DNA of 64,000 nucleotides, from NCBI GenBank assembly GCA_963720695.1, contig CAVRGG010000001.1, forward strand, positions 310,001-374,000. The letters are read 5' to 3'. Both the position numbers and the translations under genes were made by a program. The stretch comes from UBA668 sp963720695. GTDB lineage: Bacteria > Actinomycetota > Acidimicrobiia > Acidimicrobiales > Ilumatobacteraceae. Shown here piece by piece: positions 1 to 8,676 of this stretch; position 1 is the stretch's first letter, and each line of letters opens with the position of its first letter. Under the pieces are notes generated by a model that was not told where the DNA came from, searched no databases, and saw only the letters and a list, made by a program, of their open reading frames with translations.

Positions 1-507
1 GTCGCCCACCACGAGGCCATCGCTGCACTGTCGGCCCCGACGGTCAACAGCTACCGCCGGTTGATCCCCGGCATCATCGCCGGTTACTGGGCGAACTGGG
101 GGCTCGACAACCGCTGCAGCACCTATCGCATCCCGTACGAGCGCGGGGCATCCACCCGCATCGAGAATCGCATGCCGTGCGGCACGGCCAACCCCTACCT
201 CGCCGCTGCGGCGATGTTGAACGCGGCACTCCTCGGCGTGGTCGACGGCCAGGATTGCGGTCTGCCGCAGGTCGGCGACGGCGACGCGGATCCGAACACC
301 GATCGCCACACGCCCCACACCCTCGCCGAGGCCGTGGCCGCCTACGAGGCCGACACCGTGCTCTGCGAAGCGATGGGGCCGGATCTCACTCGCGCCTACC
401 TCGCGCTGCGACGCGACGAGTTGGCTCGCTGGGAGGCGACCGGTCACGAATGGGATCTCGACGAGGTCACCGCCTGGGAGCTGCGCGAGTACCTGCCGTT
501 CTACTGA
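1..507 (+). CDS. Glutamine synthetase-family ligase, C-terminal part (start lies before the window)
   Basis: These are the last 168 residues of a glutamine synthetase-family protein. Enzymes of this family join ammonia or an amine to the gamma-carboxyl of glutamate using ATP. Residues 36-75 of the fragment (DNRCSTYRIP, RIENRMP, ANPYLAAAAMLNA) are the conserved catalytic-domain segment containing the active-site Arg-Ile-Glu. Housekeeping GlnA normally reads RIEFRSPD here, so this is a divergent, GlnA-like paralogue. An amine-specific gamma-glutamyl ligase is as likely as nitrogen assimilation, and I cannot tell the substrate from this part. It ends with TGA and converges on the next gene after 16 bp. 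Confidence 0.85.
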   Translation, partial: VAHHEAIAALSAPTVNSYRRLIPGIIAGYWANWGLDNRCSTYRIPYERGASTRIENRMPCGTANPYLAAAAMLNAALLGVVDGQDCGLPQVGDGDADPNTDRHTPHTLAEAVAAYEADTVLCEAMGPDLTRAYLALRRDELARWEATGHEWDLDEVTAWELREYLPFY

Positions 508-523
508 CGGTCGCCCGAGGTGG

Positions 524-880
524 TCACCCGCTGGGTGTGCCCTGGTGGAACAGCACCTGCCATCGGCCGTCGCTGCGGACCCACAGCGAACTTCGGAGTG
601 CAACGCGATCACCGTGGCGGGTTCGGAACGTCAGCAGCACCGTGTCCCGGTCGATCAGCCGCCCCTGAAGGTCGAGGACCTCGATCGGGCCGGAGGCGTG
701 TGCCGAGGCCAGCTCGTCGATGGTCGCCTGGCGGGTCCAGACGATGCCGGACGCGCCGTACTCCACGAACTCGGGATGCAGCAGCGCGTCGATCGCGGCC
801 GGATCGGCGCGTGTCGCCGGGTCGAGGAGGCTGAGTTCGAGCGCTCGGACCGTGGCGAGGTCACTCTCGGCAGCACTCAC
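524..880 (-). CDS. NTF2-like (DUF4440/SnoaL-type) protein
   Basis: A 118-residue single-domain protein with the cone-shaped NTF2-like fold pattern: an N-terminal helix (DLATVRALELSLLDP), a buried HPEFVEYGASG strand-loop, and a C-terminal strand ending DGRWQVLFHQGTPS, which is typical of DUF4440. Members are ligand-binding proteins or small enzymes such as ketosteroid isomerase-like ones; the substrate here is unknown. I chose the GTG at 880 because it overlaps the stop of the upstream acetyltransferase gene (GTGA), so the two are translationally coupled. The longer in-frame start at 913 would add a basic, unstructured leader inside the upstream gene. Confidence 0.75.
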   Translation of the reverse strand: MSAAESDLATVRALELSLLDPATRADPAAIDALLHPEFVEYGASGIVWTRQATIDELASAHASGPIEVLDLQGRLIDRDTVLLTFRTRHGDRVALRSSLWVRSDGRWQVLFHQGTPSG

Positions 881-1533
881 CGCTCGACGTCGAGTCCGAG
901 CAGGGGCAGGCACGGCTCGATGCCGACGAGCTCGATGTCGTCGCGGCGCAGATGCGCGGCGAAGTGGTCTCGCGTCATGTCGAAGCGCAGCTGCCAGGCG
1001 GCGGCGCCACGGCGCACGAACTGCGAGTGCCCGTTCTCGGCGTACCCCAGGCTGCGGGTGACGCCCAGCGACGGCCCGTTGTCCTCGAATGCGGCGGTGG
1101 TGGCGACGCGTGCGCCGAAACCGTCGAAGCCCAGCTGCAGCGAGGCGACGCGCATCTCCTTGCCGATGCCCTTGCCCTGGAACTCACGCCCCAACCACGA
1201 GCCGGTCTCGAACTGGCGCAACGTCGGGAAGTTCTGCGTGATCAGTCCGGTGCTGCCGGCGACACGTCCGTCGACGACGACGGCGAAGTTGAGCACCCAC
1301 GCGGTCGGGCACAGTTCGGCCTTGGTCCTCCAGTGGTACTGCATCGCGCTGCGTTCCAGCTCGGGAGAGGGCAGGTCGGTCCAGGGGATGCCGAAGGGCA
1401 TGAACGCCGGGTCGTGGACGCCCTTGGCGGCGAGCAGGGCCAGTTCTGAGCTGGCCTCGTCGTCGATGGGCCGGAGCTCGAGTCGTGGGGTCACGACGCG
1501 CAGGTCGTAGAACGGCCAGATCGGATGCGTCAT
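877..1533 (-). CDS. GNAT-family N-acetyltransferase (RimJ/RimL-like)
   Basis: A 218-residue GNAT acetyltransferase. The start of the domain (TPRLELRPIDDEASSEL) matches the RimJ/RimL group that acetylates protein N-termini or small amines. The acetyl-CoA pyrophosphate loop is visible as REFQGKGIGKEM around residues 120-131, followed by a helix and VTRSLGYAENG, the usual strand-helix end of the fold. The acceptor is not predictable. The ATG at 1533 is the best start: a longer in-frame reading would run back through the neighbouring gene. CAGACT lies 6 bases upstream of the ATG, the same spacing as the leaderless -10 boxes elsewhere in this window. It is followed by an NTF2-like gene with a 4-base overlap. 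Confidence 0.85.
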   Translation of the reverse strand: MTHPIWPFYDLRVVTPRLELRPIDDEASSELALLAAKGVHDPAFMPFGIPWTDLPSPELERSAMQYHWRTKAELCPTAWVLNFAVVVDGRVAGSTGLITQNFPTLRQFETGSWLGREFQGKGIGKEMRVASLQLGFDGFGARVATTAAFEDNGPSLGVTRSLGYAENGHSQFVRRGAAAWQLRFDMTRDHFAAHLRRDDIELVGIEPCLPLLGLDVER

Positions 1534-1576
1534 CGGGAAAGTCTGACCGACGCGCCCGGCGGTGGCATCGGCAATT

Positions 1577-2362
1577 TCAGTAGGCGCTGAGGTACTGCTG
1601 GCGCTGCTCGGCCGCCATCGCCGCGATCTCGTCGATCTCCTCGGTCTGGAAGCCGGCCATCTCGCGGAACTTGCGAGCGAGCACGATGGCCGACTCACGC
1701 GTCTCGCCCCGTGCGCCGCGGAAGTTGAACAGGCCGTCGACCGTGCGCTGGAACTCCAGCGCCTTGGCCTGGCGATCGGCGTCGTCCTTGGTGAGCTCAC
1801 GGAGCCAGGTGCTGCCCATCTTCACGTGGGTCACCTCGTCGGCCAGCATCCAGTCCTCGCAGAACTCGAGCACGGGGTCGTCCATCTCGATCGCGAAGTT
1901 GCGCATGGTGGTGAAGACGTCGATGGCGAGGCCCTCCAGGGCGCGGTTGACGCCGGCGAGACGGAACACGGGATCCGGGTGGCAGGAGGCCTCGAACAGG
2001 GTGACGGCCTCGCTGTACTCACCCACGCCGGTGCCCATGTGGTCGCCGAGCATCAGGCTGATCTCCACGTGGCGCGCTTCGTCCCAGCATTGCCGGGCCA
2101 TGTCGAGCTTCATCGCGAACGGGGTCTCGTCGGTGGTGTAGTCGAACGCGGTGCGGCCCGCGCCTTCGAGCGCCTGGATCTCCCCGACGAAGATGCCGTG
2201 CATCTGTCGCCGTGCCCGATCGGCCACCTCGTTGGACGCAGGATCGATCCGGCGTTCCTCCACGGCACCGTTCATGCGTTCGTCGGCGAACCGTTCCGCG
2301 GTGGTGATCCGATGGAACCGTGCATCGCGGGCGAGTTCGGTGGGCGGCCACTGTGTGCGCAT
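1577..2362 (-). CDS. Ferritin-like diiron protein of unknown function
   Basis: A 261-residue helical protein with spaced carboxylate/histidine motifs of the ferritin-like diiron fold: Glu61/Glu66 in GEIQALEGAG, EARH at 95-98, Glu143 in ALEGLAID, and DEVTH at 175-179. Two E-x-x-H pairs separated by about 80 residues fit a four-helix bundle binding two irons. Known relatives are oxygenases, aldehyde-forming enzymes or tRNA hydroxylases, but no specific reaction can be assigned. The N-terminal 35 residues look disordered. It stands alone, with a leaderless-type TAGGGT box 6 bases before the ATG. Confidence 0.75.
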   Translation of the reverse strand: MRTQWPPTELARDARFHRITTAERFADERMNGAVEERRIDPASNEVADRARRQMHGIFVGEIQALEGAGRTAFDYTTDETPFAMKLDMARQCWDEARHVEISLMLGDHMGTGVGEYSEAVTLFEASCHPDPVFRLAGVNRALEGLAIDVFTTMRNFAIEMDDPVLEFCEDWMLADEVTHVKMGSTWLRELTKDDADRQAKALEFQRTVDGLFNFRGARGETRESAIVLARKFREMAGFQTEEIDEIAAMAAEQRQQYLSAY

Positions 2363-2368
2363 GTGAAA

Positions 2369-2374
2369 ACCCTA
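2369..2374 (-). promoter_or_regulatory. -10 box TAGGGT for the ferritin-like gene
   Basis: TAGGGT lies 6 bases before the ATG at 2362 with no Shine-Dalgarno sequence between, consistent with a leaderless transcript. Confidence 0.5.
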
Positions 2375-2404
2375 ATCCACCCTGCGTGCGGGAAGCGACG
2401 CGGG

Positions 2405-3367
2405 CTACGAGGGCTCCCGCTCGGCTTCCTCGCGGTTGGCCAGGTACCAGTTGATGGTGTTGCGCAATCCCTCTTCGAACGGCATCGACGCGTGCCAGCC
2501 GAACAGTTCCTCGGCTCGGCCCGGATCCACGCGACGACGCGGCTGGCCATCGGGCTTGGTGGGGTCCCACACGAGGTCGCCGTCGTAGCCGACCATCGAT
2601 GCGATCAGTTCGACCGTTTCACGGATCGTCACCTCGTGGTTGGTGCCCAGGTTCACCGGCTCGGAGCCTTCGTAGCGTTCGGCGGCGAGCAGGATCGCCT
2701 CGGCAGCGTCGTCGACGTAGAGGTACTCGCGGCTCGCCCGCCCTGTGCCCCAGACATCCATCTTCTCCTCGCCGCGCTCCTTGGCCTCGACACAGCGCTT
2801 GATGCGGGCAGGGATCACATGGCTCACCGACGGGTGGAACTTGTCGCCGGGACCGTAGAGGTTGGTGGGGATGAGATAGGCGAAGGGTTGTCCGTATTGC
2901 TGGCGGTTCACCTGCGCGTGGATCAGGTGTGCCTTCTTGGCGATCCCGTACGGCGCGTTCGTCTCCTCGGGGTACCCGTCCCACAGGCTCTCCTCGCGGA
3001 ACGGCACGGGCGTGAACTTCGGGTACGAGCACACCGTGCCGAGCAGGACGGTCTTCTCGACCGACGGCGCCGTGCGGGCGGCCTCGATGACATGGGTTCC
3101 CATCAACAGGTTGCTGAGGTACAGCGGTGCCGGCTCGGCCTGGTTGTAGCCGATGCCCCCCACACGGGCCGCGAGGTGCACGAGATGGGTGGGCGCGGTG
3201 TCGGCCAGCAAGCGCTCGGCGACGCCCGGCTGGGTGAGGTCGTAGTCGCGGCTGCGCGGCACGGCCACGTCGGCGCCCTGCGCGCGGAGCTTGGCCACCA
3301 CGACTCGGCCGAGGAACCCGGCACCTCCGGTGACGACGACGCGACGGCCCTGCCAAAAGCTGGTCAT
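2405..3367 (-). CDS. fcl: GDP-L-fucose synthase
   Basis: A 320-residue SDR enzyme that epimerises and reduces GDP-4-keto-6-deoxymannose to GDP-L-fucose with NADPH. The Rossmann loop TGGAGFLG is at 13-20. Catalytic Tyr140 and Lys144 sit in NAPYGIAKKA. GTVCSYPK at 110-117 corresponds to the GSSCIYPK loop of E. coli WcaG, with Ser replaced by Thr and the catalytic Cys kept. PTNLYGPGDKFHP and SHVIPA are strongly family-specific. The partner dehydratase gmd lies at 11751 on the other strand. It is divergent from a glycosyltransferase gene, with 30 bp between the starts, and opens the glycan region. Confidence 0.93.
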   Translation of the reverse strand: MTSFWQGRRVVVTGGAGFLGRVVVAKLRAQGADVAVPRSRDYDLTQPGVAERLLADTAPTHLVHLAARVGGIGYNQAEPAPLYLSNLLMGTHVIEAARTAPSVEKTVLLGTVCSYPKFTPVPFREESLWDGYPEETNAPYGIAKKAHLIHAQVNRQQYGQPFAYLIPTNLYGPGDKFHPSVSHVIPARIKRCVEAKERGEEKMDVWGTGRASREYLYVDDAAEAILLAAERYEGSEPVNLGTNHEVTIRETVELIASMVGYDGDLVWDPTKPDGQPRRRVDPGRAEELFGWHASMPFEEGLRNTINWYLANREEAEREPS

Positions 3368-3374
3368 GACATCG

Positions 3375-3380
3375 ATGCTA
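3375..3380 (-). promoter_or_regulatory. -10 box TAGCAT for fcl
   Basis: TAGCAT on the minus strand, 7 bases before the fcl ATG at 3367, with no Shine-Dalgarno sequence; leaderless type. It lies in the 30-bp divergent gap shared with the glycosyltransferase gene. Confidence 0.5.
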
Positions 3381-3397
3381 CGACCCGTCGGGCCATG

Positions 3398-4474
3398 ATG
3401 GGGTGCGTGCGTGTCGCCTACACCCTCGAACAGTGCTGGCACCGAGTCCCGGGTGGCACCGGCGTCGCGGCACTGCGGGTGGCCGAGGCGATGGGCCTCC
3501 ACGACGACGTCCGGCTCATCGGCGTCGCCGGGCGTCACCGCCACCTACCGCCCGACCCGTGGGTCCCCGCGATCCCGGTCGCCCACCTGCCGATCGCGTC
3601 GCCGTGGCTCTACGAGTCGTGGCTGCGATTCGACCGTCCGAAGGTCGAACGGGCGACGGGTCCGGTCGACATCGCGCACGCGACGACATTGATCCCGTGC
3701 CCCACCGACGGCAAGCTCGTCGTCACGGTCCACGATCTCGCGTTCGTCCACGAGCCGCAGCACTTCACCCGCCACGGGGTGCGAGTCTTCGATCGCAGCC
3801 TCGAGATCATCCGCCGCCGAGCCGACCTGGTCCTGTGCTGCAGCCAGTCCACGATGGACGACTGCGTCGCCTCCGGGATCGACGAGCATCGGCTCCGACT
3901 CGTGCCGCTCGGCGTCGAGACCGACCGGGCGACCCCCGCCGACATCGCCCGCGTCCGTGGTCGCTACGGTCTGCCCGACCAGTACCTGCTGTTCGTCGGC
4001 ACGGTCGAGCCGCGCAAGAACCTGCGCGGGCTCGTGGCGTCGTTGCGCCACTTCCGCGACCCTCTCCCGCTCGTCGTCGCCGGCGCCGACGGATGGGGTG
4101 AGTCCGGTGTGGAGTCGGCCGATGCCGTGACGTTCCTCGGCTTCGTGCCCGCCGAGGATCTCAACGGCCTCTACGGCGGCGCGTCGGTCTTCTGCTACCC
4201 GAGCGAGCGCGAGGGGTATGGCTTGCCCGTGCTGGAGGCGATGGCGCAGGGCGTCCCGGTCGTGACGAGCCGCGGCACCGCCACCGAGGAGACCGCCGGA
4301 GATGCGGCGGTGCTGGTGGATCCCAAGGATCCCGCCGACATCGCCCGCGGCATCGACGAGGCGATGCGACGCCGCAACGAACTCTGTGAGAAGGGGCTCG
4401 CTCGGGTCCAACGGCGGAGTTGGTCGACCACTGCGGCGCTGACCGCGTCGGCGTACCGCGAGCTGGCGTCATGA
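3398..4474 (+). CDS. Glycosyltransferase family 4
   Basis: A 358-residue GT-B glycosyltransferase that transfers a sugar from a nucleotide donor, presumably in surface-glycan assembly on the inner face of the membrane. An N-terminal acceptor domain contains VPGGTGVAAL. The C-terminal donor domain has FVGTVEPRKNL, CYPSEREGYGLPVLEAMAQG (the E-x7-E nucleotide-sugar site) and VPVVTSRGTATEETAGDAA. The start is uncertain among ATG 3395, ATG 3398 and GTG 3407; the last would give a compact N-terminus VRVAYTLEQ. It is the first of three glycosyltransferase genes joined by ATGA overlaps. Confidence 0.88.
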   Translation: MGCVRVAYTLEQCWHRVPGGTGVAALRVAEAMGLHDDVRLIGVAGRHRHLPPDPWVPAIPVAHLPIASPWLYESWLRFDRPKVERATGPVDIAHATTLIPCPTDGKLVVTVHDLAFVHEPQHFTRHGVRVFDRSLEIIRRRADLVLCCSQSTMDDCVASGIDEHRLRLVPLGVETDRATPADIARVRGRYGLPDQYLLFVGTVEPRKNLRGLVASLRHFRDPLPLVVAGADGWGESGVESADAVTFLGFVPAEDLNGLYGGASVFCYPSEREGYGLPVLEAMAQGVPVVTSRGTATEETAGDAAVLVDPKDPADIARGIDEAMRRRNELCEKGLARVQRRSWSTTAALTASAYRELAS

Positions 4475-5571
4475 GCGAGGTGCTCGTCAACATGCTCTGG
4501 TGTGTGCCGGGCGCGGTCGGCGGCTCCGAGGAGTACCTCGTGCGCCAACTGCTCGGTCTCGCCGAACAGCCAGAGCCACGGTGGCGGCCCCGAGTGGTTG
4601 CCGCCCGGGGGCTCCCCGCCGCACATCCGGAACTGGCGGCCGTCACCGAGATGATCGAGCCCGAGTTCGAGAGCTCCGGGCGTGCTCGCCGGATCATCGG
4701 CGAAGCGACCTGGCTGCGGCGGCACACGGGCGATGTCGATCTCGTCCACCACGGAGGAGGCACGGCGCCGGTCCGGGCGCACCGTCCGTACGTGCTCACC
4801 ATCCACGACCTCCAGTTCCGAACCCATCCGGAGTACTTCTCCCGCCTCAAACGTGCGTACTTGCACGCGGTGATCCCGCCGTCGGCGCGGCGGGCCACGG
4901 TCGTCGCCGTGCCGAGCGACTACGTACGCCGATCCGTGGTCGAGGCCTATGGAGTGCACGAGGAGCGGGTGATGATCGTGCCCCACGGCATCGAGCCCTC
5001 GCTCGCCGACGACGCGACCTCCGAGGCCGAACTCCGCGCCCGCTACGACCTGGGCGACGGCCCGATCCTGGTCTACCCAGCGGTCACCCATCCCCACAAG
5101 CAACACGCCTTCCTGTTGCAGATGATGCGCACTCACTGGACCGATCCGGACCTTCGTCTCGTGCTCATCGGTGGCGCCGGGACGGCTGAGGGAGTCGTCG
5201 CTGCCGACACCGACCGACGCGTCCGCCGCCTGGGCCGAGTGCCCGCCGCCGATCGAAACGGCCTGCTCGCGATCGCCGAGGCGATGGTCTTTCCCAGTCA
5301 GTACGAGGGGTTCGGCGCGCCGCTGATCGAGGCGATGGTGCTGGGCGCCCCGGTGGTGTGCAGCGATGCCACGTGCATGCCCCAGATCGTCGGCGACGCG
5401 GGATTGGTCCGGCCACTGACCCCCGAGGCGTGGGCGGGCGTGCTCGACGAGGTTCGGCGACGTCGCTCGGAACTGGTGGCGGCAGGGCATCGCCGGGCCC
5501 AGGACTTCACGTCGCGAGCGAGTGGAGCGGCGCTCGCCGAGGCGTATGCGCGAGCCTTGTCGACGACATGA
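4471..5571 (+). CDS. Glycosyltransferase family 4
   Basis: A 366-residue GT-B enzyme. The N-terminus VNMLWCVPGAVGGSEEYL is the acceptor-side loop. The donor side shows YPAVTHPHKQHAFLL, PSQYEGFGAPLIEAMVLG with the E-x7-E pair, and CMPQIVGDAGL. It resembles its upstream neighbour closely enough to suggest duplication, with a different acceptor. The start ATG at 4471 overlaps the previous stop (ATGA), and its own stop overlaps the next ATG in the same way, so the three glycosyltransferases are co-translated. Confidence 0.88.
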   Translation: MSEVLVNMLWCVPGAVGGSEEYLVRQLLGLAEQPEPRWRPRVVAARGLPAAHPELAAVTEMIEPEFESSGRARRIIGEATWLRRHTGDVDLVHHGGGTAPVRAHRPYVLTIHDLQFRTHPEYFSRLKRAYLHAVIPPSARRATVVAVPSDYVRRSVVEAYGVHEERVMIVPHGIEPSLADDATSEAELRARYDLGDGPILVYPAVTHPHKQHAFLLQMMRTHWTDPDLRLVLIGGAGTAEGVVAADTDRRVRRLGRVPAADRNGLLAIAEAMVFPSQYEGFGAPLIEAMVLGAPVVCSDATCMPQIVGDAGLVRPLTPEAWAGVLDEVRRRRSELVAAGHRRAQDFTSRASGAALAEAYARALSTT

Positions 5572-6821
5572 CCGAACGTCCGCTCCGTCTGGCGGTGCTC
5601 TGCCCGCACTTCGCGCCCGACACGGCGCCCACCGGCGAGGTCATCACGCGCATCGTGCACGAACTGGCCGCGCTCGGTCACGAGATCCACGTCGTGACCG
5701 CGTTGCCCTGGTATCGGGAGCACCGCATCGAGACCGGGTGGCAGGGACGGCTGGTGAGAAGGGAAGCGACGTCGTGGGGGTCGATCACCCGTGTCCATCC
5801 GTTCCCTGGCACCGACAAGCGCAACCTGCTCCGTCGTGCGTTCGGCTTCGCCGGGTTCAGTGCGTTGGCCGGCCTCGCCTCGCTGCGCGGGGGGCGGGTC
5901 GACGCCGTCATCGCGATGTCGCCACCGCTCACGATGGGACTCACCGGCTGGGGAACGCATCTGGTGCGGCGAGGGCCGCTCGTGTTCAACATCCAGGATG
6001 TCTTCCCCGACGCAGCGGTCGAAACGGGCGCGATCACGAACCGCCGCGTCATCGCCGTGGCCCGGTGGCTGGAGCGGGTCAGCTACGCGCGCGTGGCAGC
6101 GGTCACGGTGCTGAGTGACGATCTGCGTGACAACGTCGCCGCCAAGATGCGGCCCGCCCGTCGCGAACGCGTCCACGTGATCCCGAACTTCGTCGACACC
6201 GCGTTCATCTCGCCCGCCGATCGCCACACCGCACTTCGCGCCGAACTCGGTCTCGGCGACCGTCCGGTCGTGCTCTACGCGGGCAACGTCGGGTTCTCCC
6301 AGTCGTTGGAGATGGTGGTCGCCGCGGCGGCACGGTTCCCCGACGCCGTGTTCCTGATCAACGGCGACGGCGCCGCGCGATCCGCACTGGAAGCGCAGGC
6401 AGCAGGCCTGTCCAACGTGGTCTTCAGCGGCTATCAGCCCAAGGACAGGGTGCCGGAGGTGCTCGCCACCGGCGACATCCACCTCGTCCCGTTGAGAGCC
6501 GGGTTGGGCAGGGTGAGCGTGCCGTCCAAGACCTACTCGATCCTCGCCGCGGGACGGCCCGTGTTGGCGGCGATCGACCCCGACACCGAGGTCCCGCGAA
6601 TGCTCGCTGCCAGCGGCGGAGGCGTCGCGGTGCCCCCCGACGACCTCGAGGCGTTCTGCGTCGCGCTGGGCGGACTCCTCGCCGATCCGGCTGTCGGACA
6701 GGCGATGGGTGCCGCCGGTCGCGACTGGGTGCTGGGTGCCGCGTCGCCCGCCGCGGTGGCCGCGGCCTACGAGCGGCTGATCCGCGGGCTGCTTCGCGGT
6801 CGTGTTCGCGGGCGCCCCTGA
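5568..6821 (+). CDS. Glycosyltransferase family 4 (WbuB-like)
   Basis: A 417-residue GT-B protein. CPHFAPDTAPTGEVITRIVHEL at the start and NIQDVFPDAAVETGAI in the middle are characteristic of WbuB-type N-acetyl-fucosamine or amino-sugar transferases in O-antigen and capsule loci. LYAGNVGFSQSLE opens the donor domain. The usual E-x7-E segment is changed to VPSKTYSILAAGRPVLA, as often seen in this subfamily. The ATG at 5568 overlaps the previous stop. The donor cannot be stated, but deoxy- or amino-sugars fit the locus. Confidence 0.85.
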   Translation: MTERPLRLAVLCPHFAPDTAPTGEVITRIVHELAALGHEIHVVTALPWYREHRIETGWQGRLVRREATSWGSITRVHPFPGTDKRNLLRRAFGFAGFSALAGLASLRGGRVDAVIAMSPPLTMGLTGWGTHLVRRGPLVFNIQDVFPDAAVETGAITNRRVIAVARWLERVSYARVAAVTVLSDDLRDNVAAKMRPARRERVHVIPNFVDTAFISPADRHTALRAELGLGDRPVVLYAGNVGFSQSLEMVVAAAARFPDAVFLINGDGAARSALEAQAAGLSNVVFSGYQPKDRVPEVLATGDIHLVPLRAGLGRVSVPSKTYSILAAGRPVLAAIDPDTEVPRMLAASGGGVAVPPDDLEAFCVALGGLLADPAVGQAMGAAGRDWVLGAASPAAVAAAYERLIRGLLRGRVRGRP

Positions 6822-6844
6822 CAGCTTTTGGTCCGCCGAGCAGA

Positions 6845-6850
6845 TAGCCT
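6845..6850 (+). promoter_or_regulatory. -10 box TAGCCT
   Basis: TAGCCT followed by 9 bases and then GTG 6860, with no Shine-Dalgarno sequence. The same TAGCCT-N9-GTG arrangement recurs at 17323. Confidence 0.5.
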
Positions 6851-6859
6851 CGCACCCTC

Positions 6860-7672
6860 GTGGCCCCGTCATCGTCCGCCAAAAAAGTCGCCAAGCTCGC
6901 CTCGCGTGGCAAGGGCAAGAGAGTCCGCTTCCAGGGCGGCACCACCTTCCCGCTCGTGGTGACCATCGTCTGCGTGCTCATGCTGGGGCTCGTCGCCTAC
7001 TCGCGGGCCACCGTGCCCGGGATCGAGACCGGCCCGCCGCAGCCCTCCGACGCCTGGTCGATCGCCTACGGCTTCCGGGTCTGCGACGAGACGCTGCCCG
7101 CGTTGGCCGGCACCGCTGCGGAGAAGCAGCTCGACGCCAGCACCGGCGACCTCACCAAGGTCGAGACCGGCAGCGACGCCGACGGCATCATCCACTACCA
7201 CGCCCAGGAGGGCGGCGCGACCGGGCGCAAGGCTCGCCTCGGGGTGTTCCTCGACATCTACGACGTGAAGCTCACCGACACCGTCCTCGAACTTCCCGAG
7301 TCGCAGGTCGGCCCCGGCGAGACTCGCAAGTGGGACACGAAGGACTTCAAGTGCAACGGCAAGGACACCCAGATCCGGGTCCGCGTGTGGCAGGACTACA
7401 CCACGGGTGACTTCGTCGACAACGTCACGAACTTCCGTGATCTCCGCTTCACCAACAACGGCATGGTGTTCATGATCGCCGTCGTGCCCAAGGGCGACGA
7501 CATCCCCAAGCCGGATTCCGCCGCTCGTCTCGCCGACCTCGGCGTCGTCGGCTCCGGCACGGTGACGAGCACCACCGTGCCGTCGGGTGACTCGACCACC
7601 ACGGTGCCCTCCACGCCCGACACCGGCGCCACCACCACTGCCGATACGGCCACGAGCACCACCGGCGGCTGA
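6860..7672 (+). CDS. Membrane-anchored extracellular protein of unknown function
   Basis: A 270-residue type II membrane protein. A basic cytoplasmic stretch (SAKKVAKLASRGKGKR) is followed by one transmembrane helix at about 31-48 (FPLVVTIVCVLMLGLVAY), a soluble domain of about 170 residues, and a Thr/Ser-rich tail from residue 230 typical of exposed linkers. The domain has two cysteines (VCDETLP and FKCNGKD) that could form a disulfide. I do not recognise a named family. Its stop overlaps the ATG of the nucleotidyltransferase gene (TGATG), so it belongs to the polysaccharide operon. The GTG start is supported by the -10 box 9 bases upstream. Confidence 0.7.
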   Translation: MAPSSSAKKVAKLASRGKGKRVRFQGGTTFPLVVTIVCVLMLGLVAYSRATVPGIETGPPQPSDAWSIAYGFRVCDETLPALAGTAAEKQLDASTGDLTKVETGSDADGIIHYHAQEGGATGRKARLGVFLDIYDVKLTDTVLELPESQVGPGETRKWDTKDFKCNGKDTQIRVRVWQDYTTGDFVDNVTNFRDLRFTNNGMVFMIAVVPKGDDIPKPDSAARLADLGVVGSGTVTSTTVPSGDSTTTVPSTPDTGATTTADTATSTTGG

Positions 7673-8676
7673 TGCGCGCGGTCGTGCTGGTTGGCGGCTT
7701 CGGCACGCGGTTGCGGCCGCTCACGTCGTCCATCCCCAAGCCGATGCTCCCGGTCGGGCACGTCCCGATCATCGAGCGTCTCGTCGAGAACCTGGCCCGC
7801 GGTGGCATCACCGAGGTCACGTTCGCGCTCGGGTTCAAGCCGGAACCGTTCCTCCTGGCGTTTCCCGACGGCGAATGCGCCGGTGTCAGCCTGCGCTACG
7901 CCGTCGAGCCCGAGCCGCTCGACACGGCCGGCGCGATCCGCTTCGCCGCCGACGCGGCGGGGATCGACGACACGTTCGTGGTCGCCAACGGCGACGTGCT
8001 CACCGACCTCGACGTGTCGGAGCTGGTCCGCTTCCACCGCGGCAAGGGTGCCGAAGCGACCCTGCACCTCATCGGCGTGCCGGACCCTTCGGCGTTCGGC
8101 GTCGTCGCGCTGGACCCCGACGGCAGGGTCGCCCGCTTCGTGGAGAAGCCCGCTCCCGGCACGGCACCGAGCAACCTGATCAACGCGGGCACCTACGTGC
8201 TGGAGCCGTCGGTGCTGGCCCGCATCCCCTCCGGCGAGAAGGTCTCGATCGAGCGAGCGACGTTCCCTGCCGTGGCGGCCGACGGAGGGTTGTTCGCCAT
8301 GGCCACCGACGACTACTGGCTCGACACCGGTCGCCCGGAGTACTACCTCCAGGCCAACATCGACGTGGTCACCGGTCGTCGGCGCCACGACCGGTGCGTC
8401 GCGGTCGATCCCGGTGCCAACGTCGACCCGTCCGCGGCCGTCGTCGACTCTGTGGTCGGCCCGCGCACCATCGTCGAATCCGATGCCCGGATCACGAGGT
8501 CGGTGCTCATCCCAGGGGCGGTCGTGCGCTCCGGCGCGGTGGTGACAGACTCGGTGGTCATGGGCCTGGTCGGAGAAGGTGCGCTCGTTCGGAGCAGCGT
8601 GTTGGGTGCCGACGGTGTCGTCGCCCCGGGCGACCAGCTGGTGTCCGCCCGATGCCCCGACCCTGACGCCCCGTGA
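7672..8676 (+). CDS. Sugar-1-phosphate nucleotidyltransferase (mannose-1-phosphate guanylyltransferase-like)
   Basis: A 334-residue enzyme that activates a hexose-1-phosphate to an NDP-sugar. The signature GGFGTRLRPLTSSIPKPMLP is at 8-27, and NGDVLTDLD at about 103-111 binds the metal. FVEKPAPG and INAGTYVLEP are sugar-binding segments. From about residue 240 it continues into a left-handed beta-helix (hexapeptide) domain, as in GMP-type mannose-1-phosphate guanylyltransferases. With manB, gmd and fcl also in the window, making GDP-mannose is the most economical reading, but UDP- or dTDP-glucose synthesis cannot be excluded. Its stop overlaps the GTG of the next gene. Confidence 0.85.
   Translation: MRAVVLVGGFGTRLRPLTSSIPKPMLPVGHVPIIERLVENLARGGITEVTFALGFKPEPFLLAFPDGECAGVSLRYAVEPEPLDTAGAIRFAADAAGIDDTFVVANGDVLTDLDVSELVRFHRGKGAEATLHLIGVPDPSAFGVVALDPDGRVARFVEKPAPGTAPSNLINAGTYVLEPSVLARIPSGEKVSIERATFPAVAADGGLFAMATDDYWLDTGRPEYYLQANIDVVTGRRRHDRCVAVDPGANVDPSAAVVDSVVGPRTIVESDARITRSVLIPGAVVRSGAVVTDSVVMGLVGEGALVRSSVLGADGVVAPGDQLVSARCPDPDAP

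Noticed and set aside
1562..3397. N-terminal extension of the first GT4 gene over fcl and the ferritin-like gene
   Set aside because: The open frame continues upstream antisense to two clear genes. The glycosyltransferase homology starts only at about 3398-3407.
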